From: Caryophanales bacterium UBA5364
GTDB lineage: Bacteria > Bacillota_I > Bacilli_A > RF39 > UBA660
Direction of reading: 5' to 3'
Assembly (NCBI GenBank): GCA_002410935.1
Contig: DHPM01000001.1
Coordinates: forward strand, 1-21,233
Length of the DNA stretch: 21,233 nucleotides
Positions 14,020 through 20,993 of this stretch are shown here, in pieces; position 1 is the stretch's first letter, and each line of letters opens with the position of its first letter. A program made the translations under genes and the position numbers. The notes beneath the pieces were generated by a model that saw nothing but the letters and a program-made list of their open reading frames with translations, made no database searches and was not told the DNA's origin.

Positions 14020-14095
14020 GCCTAATTAGCTCAGTTGGTAGAGTATCTGACTGTTAATCAGAGTGTCGCAGGTCCGAGTCCTGCATTAGGCGCCA
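14020..14095 (+). tRNA. tRNA-Asn(GTT), copy 1, C55 variant
   Basis: A 76-base tRNA with encoded CCA. Acceptor GCCTAAT/ATTAGGC, discriminator G, D-arm GCTC-AGTTGGTA-GAGT, anticodon loop CTGTTAA (GTT, Asn), T-stem GCAGG/CCTGC. The T-loop is TCCGAGT, so position 55 (14074) is C instead of the almost universal T (pseudouridine). It differs from copy 3 only at this base. Confidence 0.95.
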
Positions 14096-14101
14096 TTATT
14101 T

Positions 14102-14177
14102 GCCCAATTAGCTCAGTTGGTAGAGTATCTGACTGTTAATCAGAGTGTCGCAGGTCCGAGTCCTGCATTGGGCGCCA
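14102..14177 (+). tRNA. tRNA-Asn(GTT), copy 2, C55 variant
   Basis: A 76-base tRNA with encoded CCA, same body as copy 1. The fourth acceptor pair is C-G (GCCCAAT/ATTGGGC) instead of T-A, a compensated double change that keeps the stem. Position 55 (14156) is again C. Confidence 0.95.
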
Positions 14178-14184
14178 TATTTTT

Positions 14185-14260
14185 GCCTAATTAGCTCAGT
14201 TGGTAGAGTATCTGACTGTTAATCAGAGTGTCGCAGGTTCGAGTCCTGCATTAGGCGCCA
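14185..14260 (+). tRNA. tRNA-Asn(GTT), copy 3, canonical T-loop
   Basis: A 76-base tRNA with encoded CCA. Same as copy 1 except that the T-loop is TTCGAGT, with the normal T at position 55 (14239). It is followed by a short AT-rich stretch and a hairpin before gatC. The copies repeat at 82- and 83-base steps with 6-7-base spacers. Confidence 0.97.
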
Positions 14261-14274
14261 TATATTTGTCATGC

Positions 14275-14307
14275 ATAAGTTTTCTGAATTATTTCAGAAA
14301 CTTATTT
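14275..14307 (+). other. Hairpin between tRNA-Asn genes and gatC
   Basis: ATAAGTTT (14275-14282) and CTGAA (14284-14288) pair with TTCAG (14293-14297) and AAACTTAT (14298-14305), 13 pairs with one bulged T and a 4-base loop. The T-tail is short (TTT), so it is at best a weak terminator. It could separate tRNA from mRNA during processing or protect the new 5' end of the gatC message. Confidence 0.6.
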
Positions 14308-14325
14308 CATATAAGGAGGTATTTA

Positions 14326-14616
14326 ATGATTACTAAAGAAAAGTTAAAGAATTATGCTGAGAAGTTAATGTTTAATATGAATGAGAGTGAATATGAAACA
14401 TTAATGAATGAATTTGATGTCATTATGGAACAGATGGATTTAATTGGTAAAATTAAAGATATTGAAAAAGTTGAACCTATGACGTTCCCTTATAATATTT
14501 ATGTAAATCAATTAAGGGAAGATATAGCAAAAGACCCTTTAACAACCGATGAAGCATTACAAAATGCTAAGGAAGTTAAATATAATCAAGTAAAAGTACC
14601 AAAGGTGGTCGGATAG
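14326..14616 (+). CDS. gatC: Asp-tRNA(Asn)/Glu-tRNA(Gln) amidotransferase subunit C
   Basis: A 96-residue protein from ATG 14326, with AAGGAGG at 14313-14319. An in-frame start at 14200 would lie inside tRNA copy 3 and is rejected. GatC is the small subunit that wraps around GatA and stabilises the GatA-GatB contact. Typical features are the N-terminal helix KEKLKNYAEKLMFNMNESE, then FDVIMEQMDLIGKI, the VEPMTFP segment (family VxPxxxP) and the C-terminal LREDIAKDPLTTDEALQNA with VPKVVG at the end. Length is normal. gatA starts one base after its stop. It is the first protein gene after the T-box and tRNAs. Confidence 0.93.
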   Translation: MITKEKLKNYAEKLMFNMNESEYETLMNEFDVIMEQMDLIGKIKDIEKVEPMTFPYNIYVNQLREDIAKDPLTTDEALQNAKEVKYNQVKVPKVVG

Positions 14617-14617
14617 T

Positions 14618-16078
14618 ATGAAACAATTAGATTTAACAATTGAAGAAATTAGAAAATTATTAGATAGTGGTCAAATAACAAGTGAAGATTTAATTAAGGA
14701 TAGTTTAGATAAAGCACATCAATATCAAGAAGAATATAATTCTTTTGTAACTATTTTAGATGATGCAAAACATGAAGTTAAAGGAAATAGTGTATTAAAT
14801 GGAATCCCTTATACTCTTAAAGATAATATTTCTACTAAGGGTATTTTAACGACCGGTTCATCTAATATTTTAAGTGATTATGTTCCTGTTTACGATGCTA
14901 CTATTGTTAAGAAGTTAAAGGATAGTGGTGCGGTTTTAGTTGGTAAAACAGTACTAGATGAATTAGCTATGGGTGGTAGTGGTACGACTGGACATACCGG
15001 AATTGTTAGAAATCCATGGGATAAAAATAGATTAATTGGTGGTTCTTCAGCGGGAAGTGCTGCTAGTGTAGCTTTAGGTATTACTCCTTTTTCAATTGGT
15101 AGTGATACTGGCGATTCAATTAGAAAACCAGCTGCTTATGGTGGAGTAGTTGGATTTAAACCAACTTATGGAAGAATAAGTCGTTATGGTGTATTTGCTT
15201 TTGCTTCATCATTAGATAATGTTGGATGTATTACTAGAAGTGTTAAAGATGCTGCTTATGTAACTGATATTTTAAAAGGTAAAGATGAACGTGATATGAC
15301 ATCATTACCTAATACTGATGAAGTATATGCTGACTGTTTAGAAAACGATATTAAGGGTAAAAAATTATTTTATATAAAAGAAGCTTGTAATTTAGATAAT
15401 TATAAAGATGTTAATGATGAAGAATTAACGGCTACTTTAAATAATTTCTATGAAGTAATCGAAAAATGTCGTGAAATAGGTTTCATCGTTGAAGAAGTAT
15501 CAATTGATCGTGACCTATTAAATGCCCTTTATCCAGCTTACATGTGTATATCATGTGCTGAAGCAACTAGTAATAATGCTAACTTAACGGGAATATTATT
15601 TGGAAAACGTGGTGTTGGTAATAATGTTGATGACATTATTTTTGATGCTCGTACTAAAGGATTCTCTGAATTTATTAAAAGAAGATTTGTCATGGGTAGT
15701 TTTGTTCTTCAAAAAGAAAATCAAGAAAGATTATTCTTAAATGCTGGGCGTGTAAGAAGAATGATTGTTGATAAAATAAATGAATTATTCAAGGACTATG
15801 ATGGTTTAATTATGCCATCTAGTGATTCTATTGCACCTATAATTGGTAATAAGACAGAACAATTATCAGATCGTTATCTAATTTTAGGCAATCATTTAGT
15901 TATTGGAAACTTTGGGGGCTTCCCAAGTATTAGTATTCCTAGTGGGTTCGTTAATGGACTTCCTGTTAGTGTTAATATCACTGGTCGTCAATTTGAAGAT
16001 GGATTAACTTTAAACATGGCTTATAAAATAGAAAGTGTTTTGGGTTATAAAGGACAAGTTGCAAAGGGGGATAAATAA
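14618..16078 (+). CDS. gatA: Asp-tRNA(Asn)/Glu-tRNA(Gln) amidotransferase subunit A
   Basis: A 486-residue amidase-signature enzyme that releases ammonia from glutamine and channels it to GatB. The Ser-cis-Ser-Lys triad is in place with the family's spacing: Lys68 (YTLKDN), Ser143 (GGSSAGSA) and the nucleophile Ser167 (GSDTGDSIRKPA). The usual sequence around the nucleophile is GSDTGGSIR; here the Gly before Ser is Asp166, and GGSSGG reads GGSSAG. I recall the GDS form from Mollicutes GatA, so it is probably a lineage feature and not damage. The end NGLPVSVNITGRQFEDGLTLNMAYKIE matches the family. It follows gatC by one base and overlaps gatB by one base (TAATG). Confidence 0.97.
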   Translation: MKQLDLTIEEIRKLLDSGQITSEDLIKDSLDKAHQYQEEYNSFVTILDDAKHEVKGNSVLNGIPYTLKDNISTKGILTTGSSNILSDYVPVYDATIVKKLKDSGAVLVGKTVLDELAMGGSGTTGHTGIVRNPWDKNRLIGGSSAGSAASVALGITPFSIGSDTGDSIRKPAAYGGVVGFKPTYGRISRYGVFAFASSLDNVGCITRSVKDAAYVTDILKGKDERDMTSLPNTDEVYADCLENDIKGKKLFYIKEACNLDNYKDVNDEELTATLNNFYEVIEKCREIGFIVEEVSIDRDLLNALYPAYMCISCAEATSNNANLTGILFGKRGVGNNVDDIIFDARTKGFSEFIKRRFVMGSFVLQKENQERLFLNAGRVRRMIVDKINELFKDYDGLIMPSSDSIAPIIGNKTEQLSDRYLILGNHLVIGNFGGFPSISIPSGFVNGLPVSVNITGRQFEDGLTLNMAYKIESVLGYKGQVAKGDK

Positions 16079-17499
16079 TGTATAAAGTAGTTATTGGGTT
16101 AGAAGTACATTGCGAATTAAAAACAAATTCGAAAAACTTTTCTAATGCTCAAAATGATTATTCAGAAACGCCTAATATCTATTTAGATACTGTTGATTTA
16201 GGTTTTCCTGGAATCCTTCCAGTGGTTAATAAAGAAGCTGCTAAATCAGCATTAAAAGTAGCTATGGCTTTAAATTGTGAAACCCCAGATGAAATTATTT
16301 TTGATCGTAAAAATTATTTTTATCCGGATTTACCAAAAGGCTATCAAATTACACAAGCTTATAAACCAATGGGGATTAATGGTTATTTAATGGTTAATAT
16401 TGATGATGAAGATATTAAAGTCGATATTCATGATTTGCATCTTGAAGAAGATACAGCTAGTTTAGATCATTTTAATGATTATTCATTAGTTAATTACAAT
16501 CGTAGTGGTATTCCATTAATTGAAATAGTTACAGAACCATGTCTACATTCAGCTAAAGAAGCCGTAGCATTCTTAGAGTCACTTCGTTCAGTTATTTTAT
16601 ACTGTGGTGTATCTGATGCTCGTAGTGATCTTGGACAAATGAGATGTGATGTTAATATTTCATTAATGAAAGAAGATGCTACCGAATTTGGTACTAAAGT
16701 AGAAATTAAAAATATTAATGCTTTTACTAAAGTTAAAGCGGCTTTAGAGTATGAAATAGAAAGACAAACTGAATTATTAAATAGTGGCGGCACTGTTATT
16801 ATGGAAACAAGAAGATTTGATGATGAAGACATGAAGACTTATAGTATGCGTACTAAAGTAGATGCTGTTGATTATAAATATTTTCTTGAACCAAACATGC
16901 CACCAATTAAAATAACAGAAGAATTTTTAACTGAAATAAAAAGTGAAATTCCTATGTTACAATATGAAAGAATTAATCTATATATTGACCAATATGGATT
17001 ATCAAGATATGATGCAACAACTTTAGTAAAAGAGAAGAAGATTGCTGATTATTTTGAAGATACAATTAAAGGTGGAGCTGATCCTAAGTTAGCTTCTAAC
17101 TGGATTACTAGTATTGTTTTAGGTCATTTAAATAAATATCAAGTAGAAATAGATCAAATCTATTTAACTCCAGATATGTTAGTATCATTAATTAAGATGG
17201 TTAATGATGGTAAAGTTTCTTCTAAACAAGCTAAGGAAGTTCTTTATAAAGTTCTACAAGATGAAAAAGATCCTGTTACGATTGTAAAGGAACTAGGGAT
17301 TAAACAAATTGATAATGATGAAGAAATTCGTGCGATGGTTGTTGAAATATTAGATGCTAATTTAAATTTAATTGAAGATTATCGTAATGGACGAAATGTT
17401 TTTGATTTCTTTGTTGGGCAAGTTATGAAAAGAACTAGAGGGCAAGCAAATCCTGCACTAACAGCTAAGATAATAAAAGAAGAAATAGAAAAGAGGTAA
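16078..17499 (+). CDS. gatB: Asp-tRNA(Asn)/Glu-tRNA(Gln) amidotransferase subunit B
   Basis: A 473-residue subunit that phosphorylates the carboxyl group of Asp (or Glu) on tRNA and transfers ammonia to it. The N-terminal YKVVIGLEVHCELKTNSKNF, the DRKNYFYPDLPKGYQITQ block, HDLHLEEDTA, and the SGIPLIEIVTEP segment are standard catalytic-core motifs. The C-terminal helical and YqeY-like tail ends with GQANPALTAKIIKEEIEKR, the usual end of GatB. The start overlaps the gatA stop by one base and its ribosome site (AAAGGGGG) is in gatA. Length is as expected. In this operon the physiological substrate is most likely Asp-tRNA(Asn). Confidence 0.97.
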   Translation: MYKVVIGLEVHCELKTNSKNFSNAQNDYSETPNIYLDTVDLGFPGILPVVNKEAAKSALKVAMALNCETPDEIIFDRKNYFYPDLPKGYQITQAYKPMGINGYLMVNIDDEDIKVDIHDLHLEEDTASLDHFNDYSLVNYNRSGIPLIEIVTEPCLHSAKEAVAFLESLRSVILYCGVSDARSDLGQMRCDVNISLMKEDATEFGTKVEIKNINAFTKVKAALEYEIERQTELLNSGGTVIMETRRFDDEDMKTYSMRTKVDAVDYKYFLEPNMPPIKITEEFLTEIKSEIPMLQYERINLYIDQYGLSRYDATTLVKEKKIADYFEDTIKGGADPKLASNWITSIVLGHLNKYQVEIDQIYLTPDMLVSLIKMVNDGKVSSKQAKEVLYKVLQDEKDPVTIVKELGIKQIDNDEEIRAMVVEILDANLNLIEDYRNGRNVFDFFVGQVMKRTRGQANPALTAKIIKEEIEKR

Positions 17500-17500
17500 T

Positions 17501-19243
17501 ATGAAGACAAACAAATATCGTACACATTATTGTGGTGAATTAACGATATCTGACATTGATTCAAAAGTTAGAATATCAGGTTGGGTTGAAAATATTCGTG
17601 ATCATGGCGGAATAATATTCCTTGATATCAGAGATGAATCTGGTGTTATCCAAATTGTTGGTCATGATAACCATGTTTTTGATAATATTACTCGTGAATC
17701 AACTGTTACTGTTGATGGAAAAGTAATAAAAAGAGCCGAAGATATGATTAACCCTCGTTTAAAAACAGGAGATATTGAAATCTTAGTTGATAAGATTGAA
17801 GTACAAGGCGTTGCCTTAAATGAACTTCCATTTGAAATAATGATTTCTCGTGATGTTCATGAAGATATAAGATTAAAATATCGTTATTTAGATTTACGCA
17901 ATAAAAAAGTACATGATAATATTATTTTTAGATCACAAGTAATTAGTTTCTTAAGAACGAAGATGACTTCATTAGGATTTACCGAAATTCAAACTCCTAT
18001 TCTAACGGCTTCTTCACCAGAAGGAGCAAGAGATTATATTGTTCCTTCAAGAAAATATCATGGTAAGTTTTATGCTTTACCTCAAGCTCCTCAAATTTTC
18101 AAACAACTATTAATGGTTAGTGGCTTTGATAGGTATTTTCAAATTGCACCATGTTTTAGAGATGAGGATGCGAGAAGTGATCGTTCACCAGGTGAATTTT
18201 ATCAATTGGATTTTGAAATGTCCTTTGCTGAAGCTGAAGATGTATATGAAGTAACAGAAGAGGTATTATATGAAACATTTACTAAATTTAGTGATAAAAA
18301 AGTTTCTTCTAAACCTTTTAAAAGAATTCCATATTCTGAAGCAATGCTTAAATATGGTACTGATAAACCCGACTTAAGAAACCCTTTAGAAATTATTGAT
18401 TTAACGGATATTTTTAAGGATACTGAGTTTAAACCATTTAGAGGAGTTACAGTAAGAGGAATAACCGTTGATGATATTGCGGACAAAAGTAATTCATGGT
18501 TTAATGAATTAGGTGATTTTGCTATTAATAATGGATTAGCTGGATTAGGATATTTAAAGGTCAATAGTGATATGTCATTTATTGGACCAATTGATAAATA
18601 TTTAACTGATAGCGATCGTACTAGCTTAATTGAAAAGTGTCAATTAAAAGAGGGGAGTGTCTTATTCTTTATTGCTGATAAAGATAAGGCCAGTGAATTA
18701 GCGGGTGTTATTCGTACTGAATTAGGTAAAAGACTTGATTTAATCGATAAATCTAAATTTGAGTTCTGCTTTATTGTTGATTTCCCAATGTATGAATACA
18801 GTGAAGAAGAAGAAAAGTATTTATTTACTCATAACCCATTTAGTATGCCTCAAGGTGGAATGGACAGTTTATTAAATAAAAAACCAGAAGATATTCTAGC
18901 TTATCAATACGATATAGTATGTAATGGTGTTGAATTATCAAGTGGGGCTGTTCGTAACCATGATATTGAAATAATGAAAAAGGCATTTGAAATTGCTGGT
19001 TATGATGAAGAAGTATTAAAAACTAAATTTAAATCATTATATACAGCATTTCAATATGGTGCACCACCTCATGCAGGAATGGCGCCTGGAATAGATCGTA
19101 TTATTATGTTATTAAAAGATGAATCAAACATTAGAGAAGTTATTGCTTTTCCTATGAATAGTAGTGCTCAAGATTTAATGATGGGTTCACCTTCAGAAGT
19201 AACAGAAGAACAATTAAGAGATGTTCATATAAAGATAAGATAA
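17501..19243 (+). CDS. aspS: Aspartyl-tRNA synthetase, probably non-discriminating
   Basis: A 580-residue class II synthetase of bacterial type: OB-fold anticodon domain (residues 1-110), catalytic core with a GAD insertion (about 285-405), and C-terminal motif 3. Motif 2 is FRDEDARSDRSPGEFYQLD (219-237) and motif 3 contains GAPPHAGMAPGIDRIIMLL. Both are spelled as in alphaproteobacterial AspRS and differ from Bacillus AspRS (EDLRADRQPEFTQID; PPHGGIALGLDR); motif 2 is one residue longer. In the anticodon domain, NIRDHGG has His35 where E. coli has Leu, a feature linked to enzymes that also charge tRNA-Asn. This fits the gatCAB context: one AspRS can make Asp-tRNA(Asn) for amidation. The start is one base after gatB, with AGAGG inside gatB. 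The gene ends in a terminator stem. Confidence 0.95.
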   Translation: MKTNKYRTHYCGELTISDIDSKVRISGWVENIRDHGGIIFLDIRDESGVIQIVGHDNHVFDNITRESTVTVDGKVIKRAEDMINPRLKTGDIEILVDKIEVQGVALNELPFEIMISRDVHEDIRLKYRYLDLRNKKVHDNIIFRSQVISFLRTKMTSLGFTEIQTPILTASSPEGARDYIVPSRKYHGKFYALPQAPQIFKQLLMVSGFDRYFQIAPCFRDEDARSDRSPGEFYQLDFEMSFAEAEDVYEVTEEVLYETFTKFSDKKVSSKPFKRIPYSEAMLKYGTDKPDLRNPLEIIDLTDIFKDTEFKPFRGVTVRGITVDDIADKSNSWFNELGDFAINNGLAGLGYLKVNSDMSFIGPIDKYLTDSDRTSLIEKCQLKEGSVLFFIADKDKASELAGVIRTELGKRLDLIDKSKFEFCFIVDFPMYEYSEEEEKYLFTHNPFSMPQGGMDSLLNKKPEDILAYQYDIVCNGVELSSGAVRNHDIEIMKKAFEIAGYDEEVLKTKFKSLYTAFQYGAPPHAGMAPGIDRIIMLLKDESNIREVIAFPMNSSAQDLMMGSPSEVTEEQLRDVHIKIR

Positions 19244-19258
19244 AACTTATCTTTTTTT
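19231..19258 (+). terminator. Intrinsic terminator of the gatCAB-aspS operon
   Basis: AAAGATAAG (19231-19239), within the last aspS codons, pairs with CTTATCTTT (19246-19254) over a 6-base loop. T-run to 19258. Confidence 0.85.
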
Positions 19259-19299
19259 GTAAAATCGACTAAACATATTAGGCTAAATAACTAATTATA

Positions 19300-19328
19300 T
19301 TGAAATGAACTTTATAAAATGTTATACT
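19300..19328 (+). promoter_or_regulatory. SigA promoter for the pilin-like gene
   Basis: TTGAAA (19300-19305), a 17-base spacer, TATACT (19323-19328). Transcription should start near 19335, a short distance before the ribosome site AAGGAG at 19351. Confidence 0.7.
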
Positions 19329-19363
19329 TTAATTATATAGTACAAGATGTAAGGAGAGCAAAA

Positions 19364-19732
19364 ATGAAAAAAGGTTTTACATTAATTGAATTACTAGGAG
19401 TGATTATTTTATTAGGAATTATTGGAACAATCGCTGTACCATCTATTACTAATTTAATCAAAGATTCTAAGCAAAAAGTATATGATTCCCAAGTTTTGAT
19501 GATTGAAAGAACAGCTAAAGATTGGGCAACAGAAAATTTAGAACGTTTGTCAGAAACAGAAATTATTTATTTAAGTTTAGAGGAGTTAATAAATAATGGT
19601 TATATTGAACAAACCGAATTAAGGAATCCTTTAAACAAAAATAAAATTATGAATGGATGCATCGTTATAAACTATGATAATGAATATTCTAAATATCAGT
19701 ATAAGTATACTGATGATCCCTGTGATAATTAA
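19364..19732 (+). CDS. Type IV pilin-like protein (prepilin N-terminus)
   Basis: A 122-residue protein from ATG 19364 (AAGGAG at 19351-19356); an in-frame start at 19319 has no ribosome site. The N-terminus MKKG-FTLIELLGVIILLGIIG is a class III prepilin signal: short basic leader, cleavage after Gly4, Phe at +1 and Glu at +5 (residue 9), then a hydrophobic helix. The soluble part is small. Cys99 and Cys120 (NGCIVIN and DDPC) enclose a C-terminal loop like the disulfide-bonded D-region of type IV pilins. No prepilin peptidase, assembly ATPase or platform gene is in the window, so it is an orphan here. It could be a minor pilin or a pseudopilin of a DNA-uptake or secretion machine encoded elsewhere. 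It has its own promoter and terminator. Confidence 0.8.
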   Translation: MKKGFTLIELLGVIILLGIIGTIAVPSITNLIKDSKQKVYDSQVLMIERTAKDWATENLERLSETEIIYLSLEELINNGYIEQTELRNPLNKNKIMNGCIVINYDNEYSKYQYKYTDDPCDN

Positions 19733-19742
19733 AAAAGATAAT

Positions 19743-19775
19743 AAACTAAGATTATTTTAATCTTAGTTTTCTTTT
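19743..19775 (+). terminator. Intrinsic terminator of the pilin-like gene
   Basis: AAACTAAGATTA (19743-19754) pairs with TAATCTTAGTTT (19758-19769), 12 perfect pairs over a 3-base loop. The tail TTTTCTTTT follows. Confidence 0.85.
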
Positions 19776-19792
19776 ATTGATATAATATCAAT
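19776..19792. repeat. 17-base palindrome at the SPFH gene promoter
   Basis: ATTGATAT-A-ATATCAAT is a perfect 8+1+8 palindrome. It covers the -35 of the promoter at 19777-19806, as an operator would. AT-only palindromes also arise by chance in this composition. Confidence 0.45.
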
Positions 19793-19806
19793 AAAAATGA
19801 TATAAT
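19777..19806 (+). promoter_or_regulatory. SigA promoter for the SPFH protein gene
   Basis: TTGATA (19777-19782), an 18-base spacer and extended -10 TGaTATAAT (19798-19806). Transcription should start near 19813, right at the ribosome site (AGAGGAG), so the leader is very short. Confidence 0.65.
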
Positions 19807-19828
19807 TATTATAGAGAGGAGTGAGTTT

Positions 19829-20572
19829 GTGGAATTATTTATACTTGCAATAATTATTTTAATTATGTCGATTAAACAAATTAATGAATATGAAAGAGGT
19901 GTTAAGTTTACCTTAGGAAAATATACTAAGGTAATGAATCCTGGTTTAAATTTAGTTTTTCCTATTGTTCAATCATTTAAAAAGGTTGATGTTAGAACTA
20001 AGGTGGTTGATGTTCCTGATCAAGAAGCTATTACTAAAGATAATATATCAGTTAAGATTAATGCTGTTGTGTATTATAAGGTTGCTGATGCGTCTAAGGC
20101 TGTCTTAGAGGTTGAAAATTACTTCTATGCAACTAGTCAATTAGCGTTAACAACAATGCGTAATATAGTAGGGACAGTGTCTTTAGATGATTTACTTACT
20201 AAACGCGATAAGTTATCAGAAGATATTCAGAAAATCGTCGATTTAGCAACTGATGATTGGGGAATTAAAGTCGAAAATGTTGAGATTAAGGATATCTCAT
20301 TACCAGAAGAAATGAAAAGAGTAATTGCTAGAGTAGCGGAAGCAGAAAGAGAAAAATTAGCAGTTATTACAAAAGCTGAAGGGGAAGCTGAAGCAGCAGT
20401 TAATTTAGCTAAAGCTGCTGACATCTTATCTAAAACTCAAGGTGGGCTTCATTTAAGAACATTAGAAACAATTAATGATGTTAGTTCAGATCAATCAAAT
20501 ACTGTGTTCTTCGCAATGCCTTTAGAAGTTTTAAGAGCATTTGAAAACATGAATCCTAAAAATAAAGAATAG
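19829..20572 (+). CDS. SPFH/Band 7 (stomatin/slipin-like) membrane protein
   Basis: A 247-residue protein from a GTG start 8 bases after AGAGGAG. Residues ~2-16 form a short hydrophobic membrane hairpin or anchor (LFILAIIILIMSI). The Band 7/PHB domain follows: INEYERGVKFTLGKYTKVMNPGLNLVFPIVQ, a run of beta strands (VVDVPDQEAITKDNISVKINAVVYY), then the helix with LTTMRNIVGTVSLDDLLTKRDKL. The C-terminal half is the long charged helix with AEAEREKLAVITKAEGEAEAA, the flotillin/stomatin coiled-coil motif. Such proteins form large membrane-bound rings linked to membrane order or protease control. In this family, stomatin-type genes often sit beside an NfeD gene, but none is seen here; instead a small unknown gene follows within 10 bases. 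It is the first gene of a two-gene operon. Confidence 0.92.
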   Translation: MELFILAIIILIMSIKQINEYERGVKFTLGKYTKVMNPGLNLVFPIVQSFKKVDVRTKVVDVPDQEAITKDNISVKINAVVYYKVADASKAVLEVENYFYATSQLALTTMRNIVGTVSLDDLLTKRDKLSEDIQKIVDLATDDWGIKVENVEIKDISLPEEMKRVIARVAEAEREKLAVITKAEGEAEAAVNLAKAADILSKTQGGLHLRTLETINDVSSDQSNTVFFAMPLEVLRAFENMNPKNKE

Positions 20573-20582
20573 TAGGTGTTTG

Positions 20583-20834
20583 ATGGATAATTATGTAGGA
20601 AAAATGGTTCAAATGGATGATACAACATATATGATTATTTGGATTCAAGAAATAGATAATGTAATCTATGGTTATTTAGTTAATGGGGATAATTATGTCG
20701 ATAGTTTCTTTGGGGTTATTAATATAAATAATGATAATATTGATTGTATTCCTATTGTTAATCAAAAAATAGTTGATAAATTAGTTCCTTTATTTCAAAA
20801 TGATTTAGAAAAAACATTAGAAAATATGTCATAA
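20583..20834 (+). CDS. Small protein of unknown function after the SPFH gene
   Basis: An 83-residue acidic protein. I chose ATG 20583 over the preceding in-frame TTG at 20580 because TAGGTG at 20573-20578 is closer to normal spacing for ATG. It reads as five or six short beta strands (NYVGKMVQMDDTTYMIIWIQ, NVIYGYLVNGDNYVDSFFGV) and a C-terminal helix (KLVPLFQNDLEKTLE). No signal peptide or membrane helix. It resembles small beta-barrel or SH3-like modules in outline but I do not recognise a family. It lies 10 bases after the SPFH gene with no terminator, so it is probably co-transcribed and may work with it. Confidence 0.65.
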   Translation: MDNYVGKMVQMDDTTYMIIWIQEIDNVIYGYLVNGDNYVDSFFGVININNDNIDCIPIVNQKIVDKLVPLFQNDLEKTLENMS

Positions 20835-20870
20835 AATTCTAAAAAATAGATATTATTTAATGAATATTGC

Positions 20871-20908
20871 GTTTTTCCCTTAGAAATTAACCAAAAAGAG
20901 GAAAAAAC
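20871..20908. repeat. Imperfect inverted repeat upstream of the HU gene
   Basis: GTTTTTCC (20871-20878) pairs with GGAAAAAAC (20900-20908) with one bulge. No T-run follows on the plus strand, so it is at best a weak end for the SPFH operon. The rest of 20835-20920 shows nothing more. Confidence 0.3.
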
Positions 20909-20920
20909 ATCAAAAAATTG

Positions 20921-20949
20921 TTGATTTTATAATTAAAAAATGTTATTCT
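20921..20949 (+). promoter_or_regulatory. SigA promoter for the HU gene
   Basis: TTGATT (20921-20926), a 17-base spacer, TATTCT (20944-20949). The ribosome site GGAGG follows at 20981. Confidence 0.6.
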
Positions 20950-20993
20950 TTAAGTGTAAGCAAAATAGCTTATAAAAATAGGAGGTATGAAGA

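Noticed and set aside
14020..14260. Regular 82-83-base repeats that could suggest a CRISPR array or other tandem repeat
   Set aside because: Each unit folds as a complete tRNA-Asn with acceptor, D, anticodon and T arms; spacers are only 6-7 bases.
14200..14325. In-frame extension of gatC back to 14200
   Set aside because: It would translate tRNA-Asn copy 3. ATG 14326 has AAGGAGG just upstream and gives a normal 96-residue GatC.
16494..16832. Minus-strand open frames inside gatB and aspS
   Set aside because: They are antisense to highly conserved coding sequence and lack ribosome sites.
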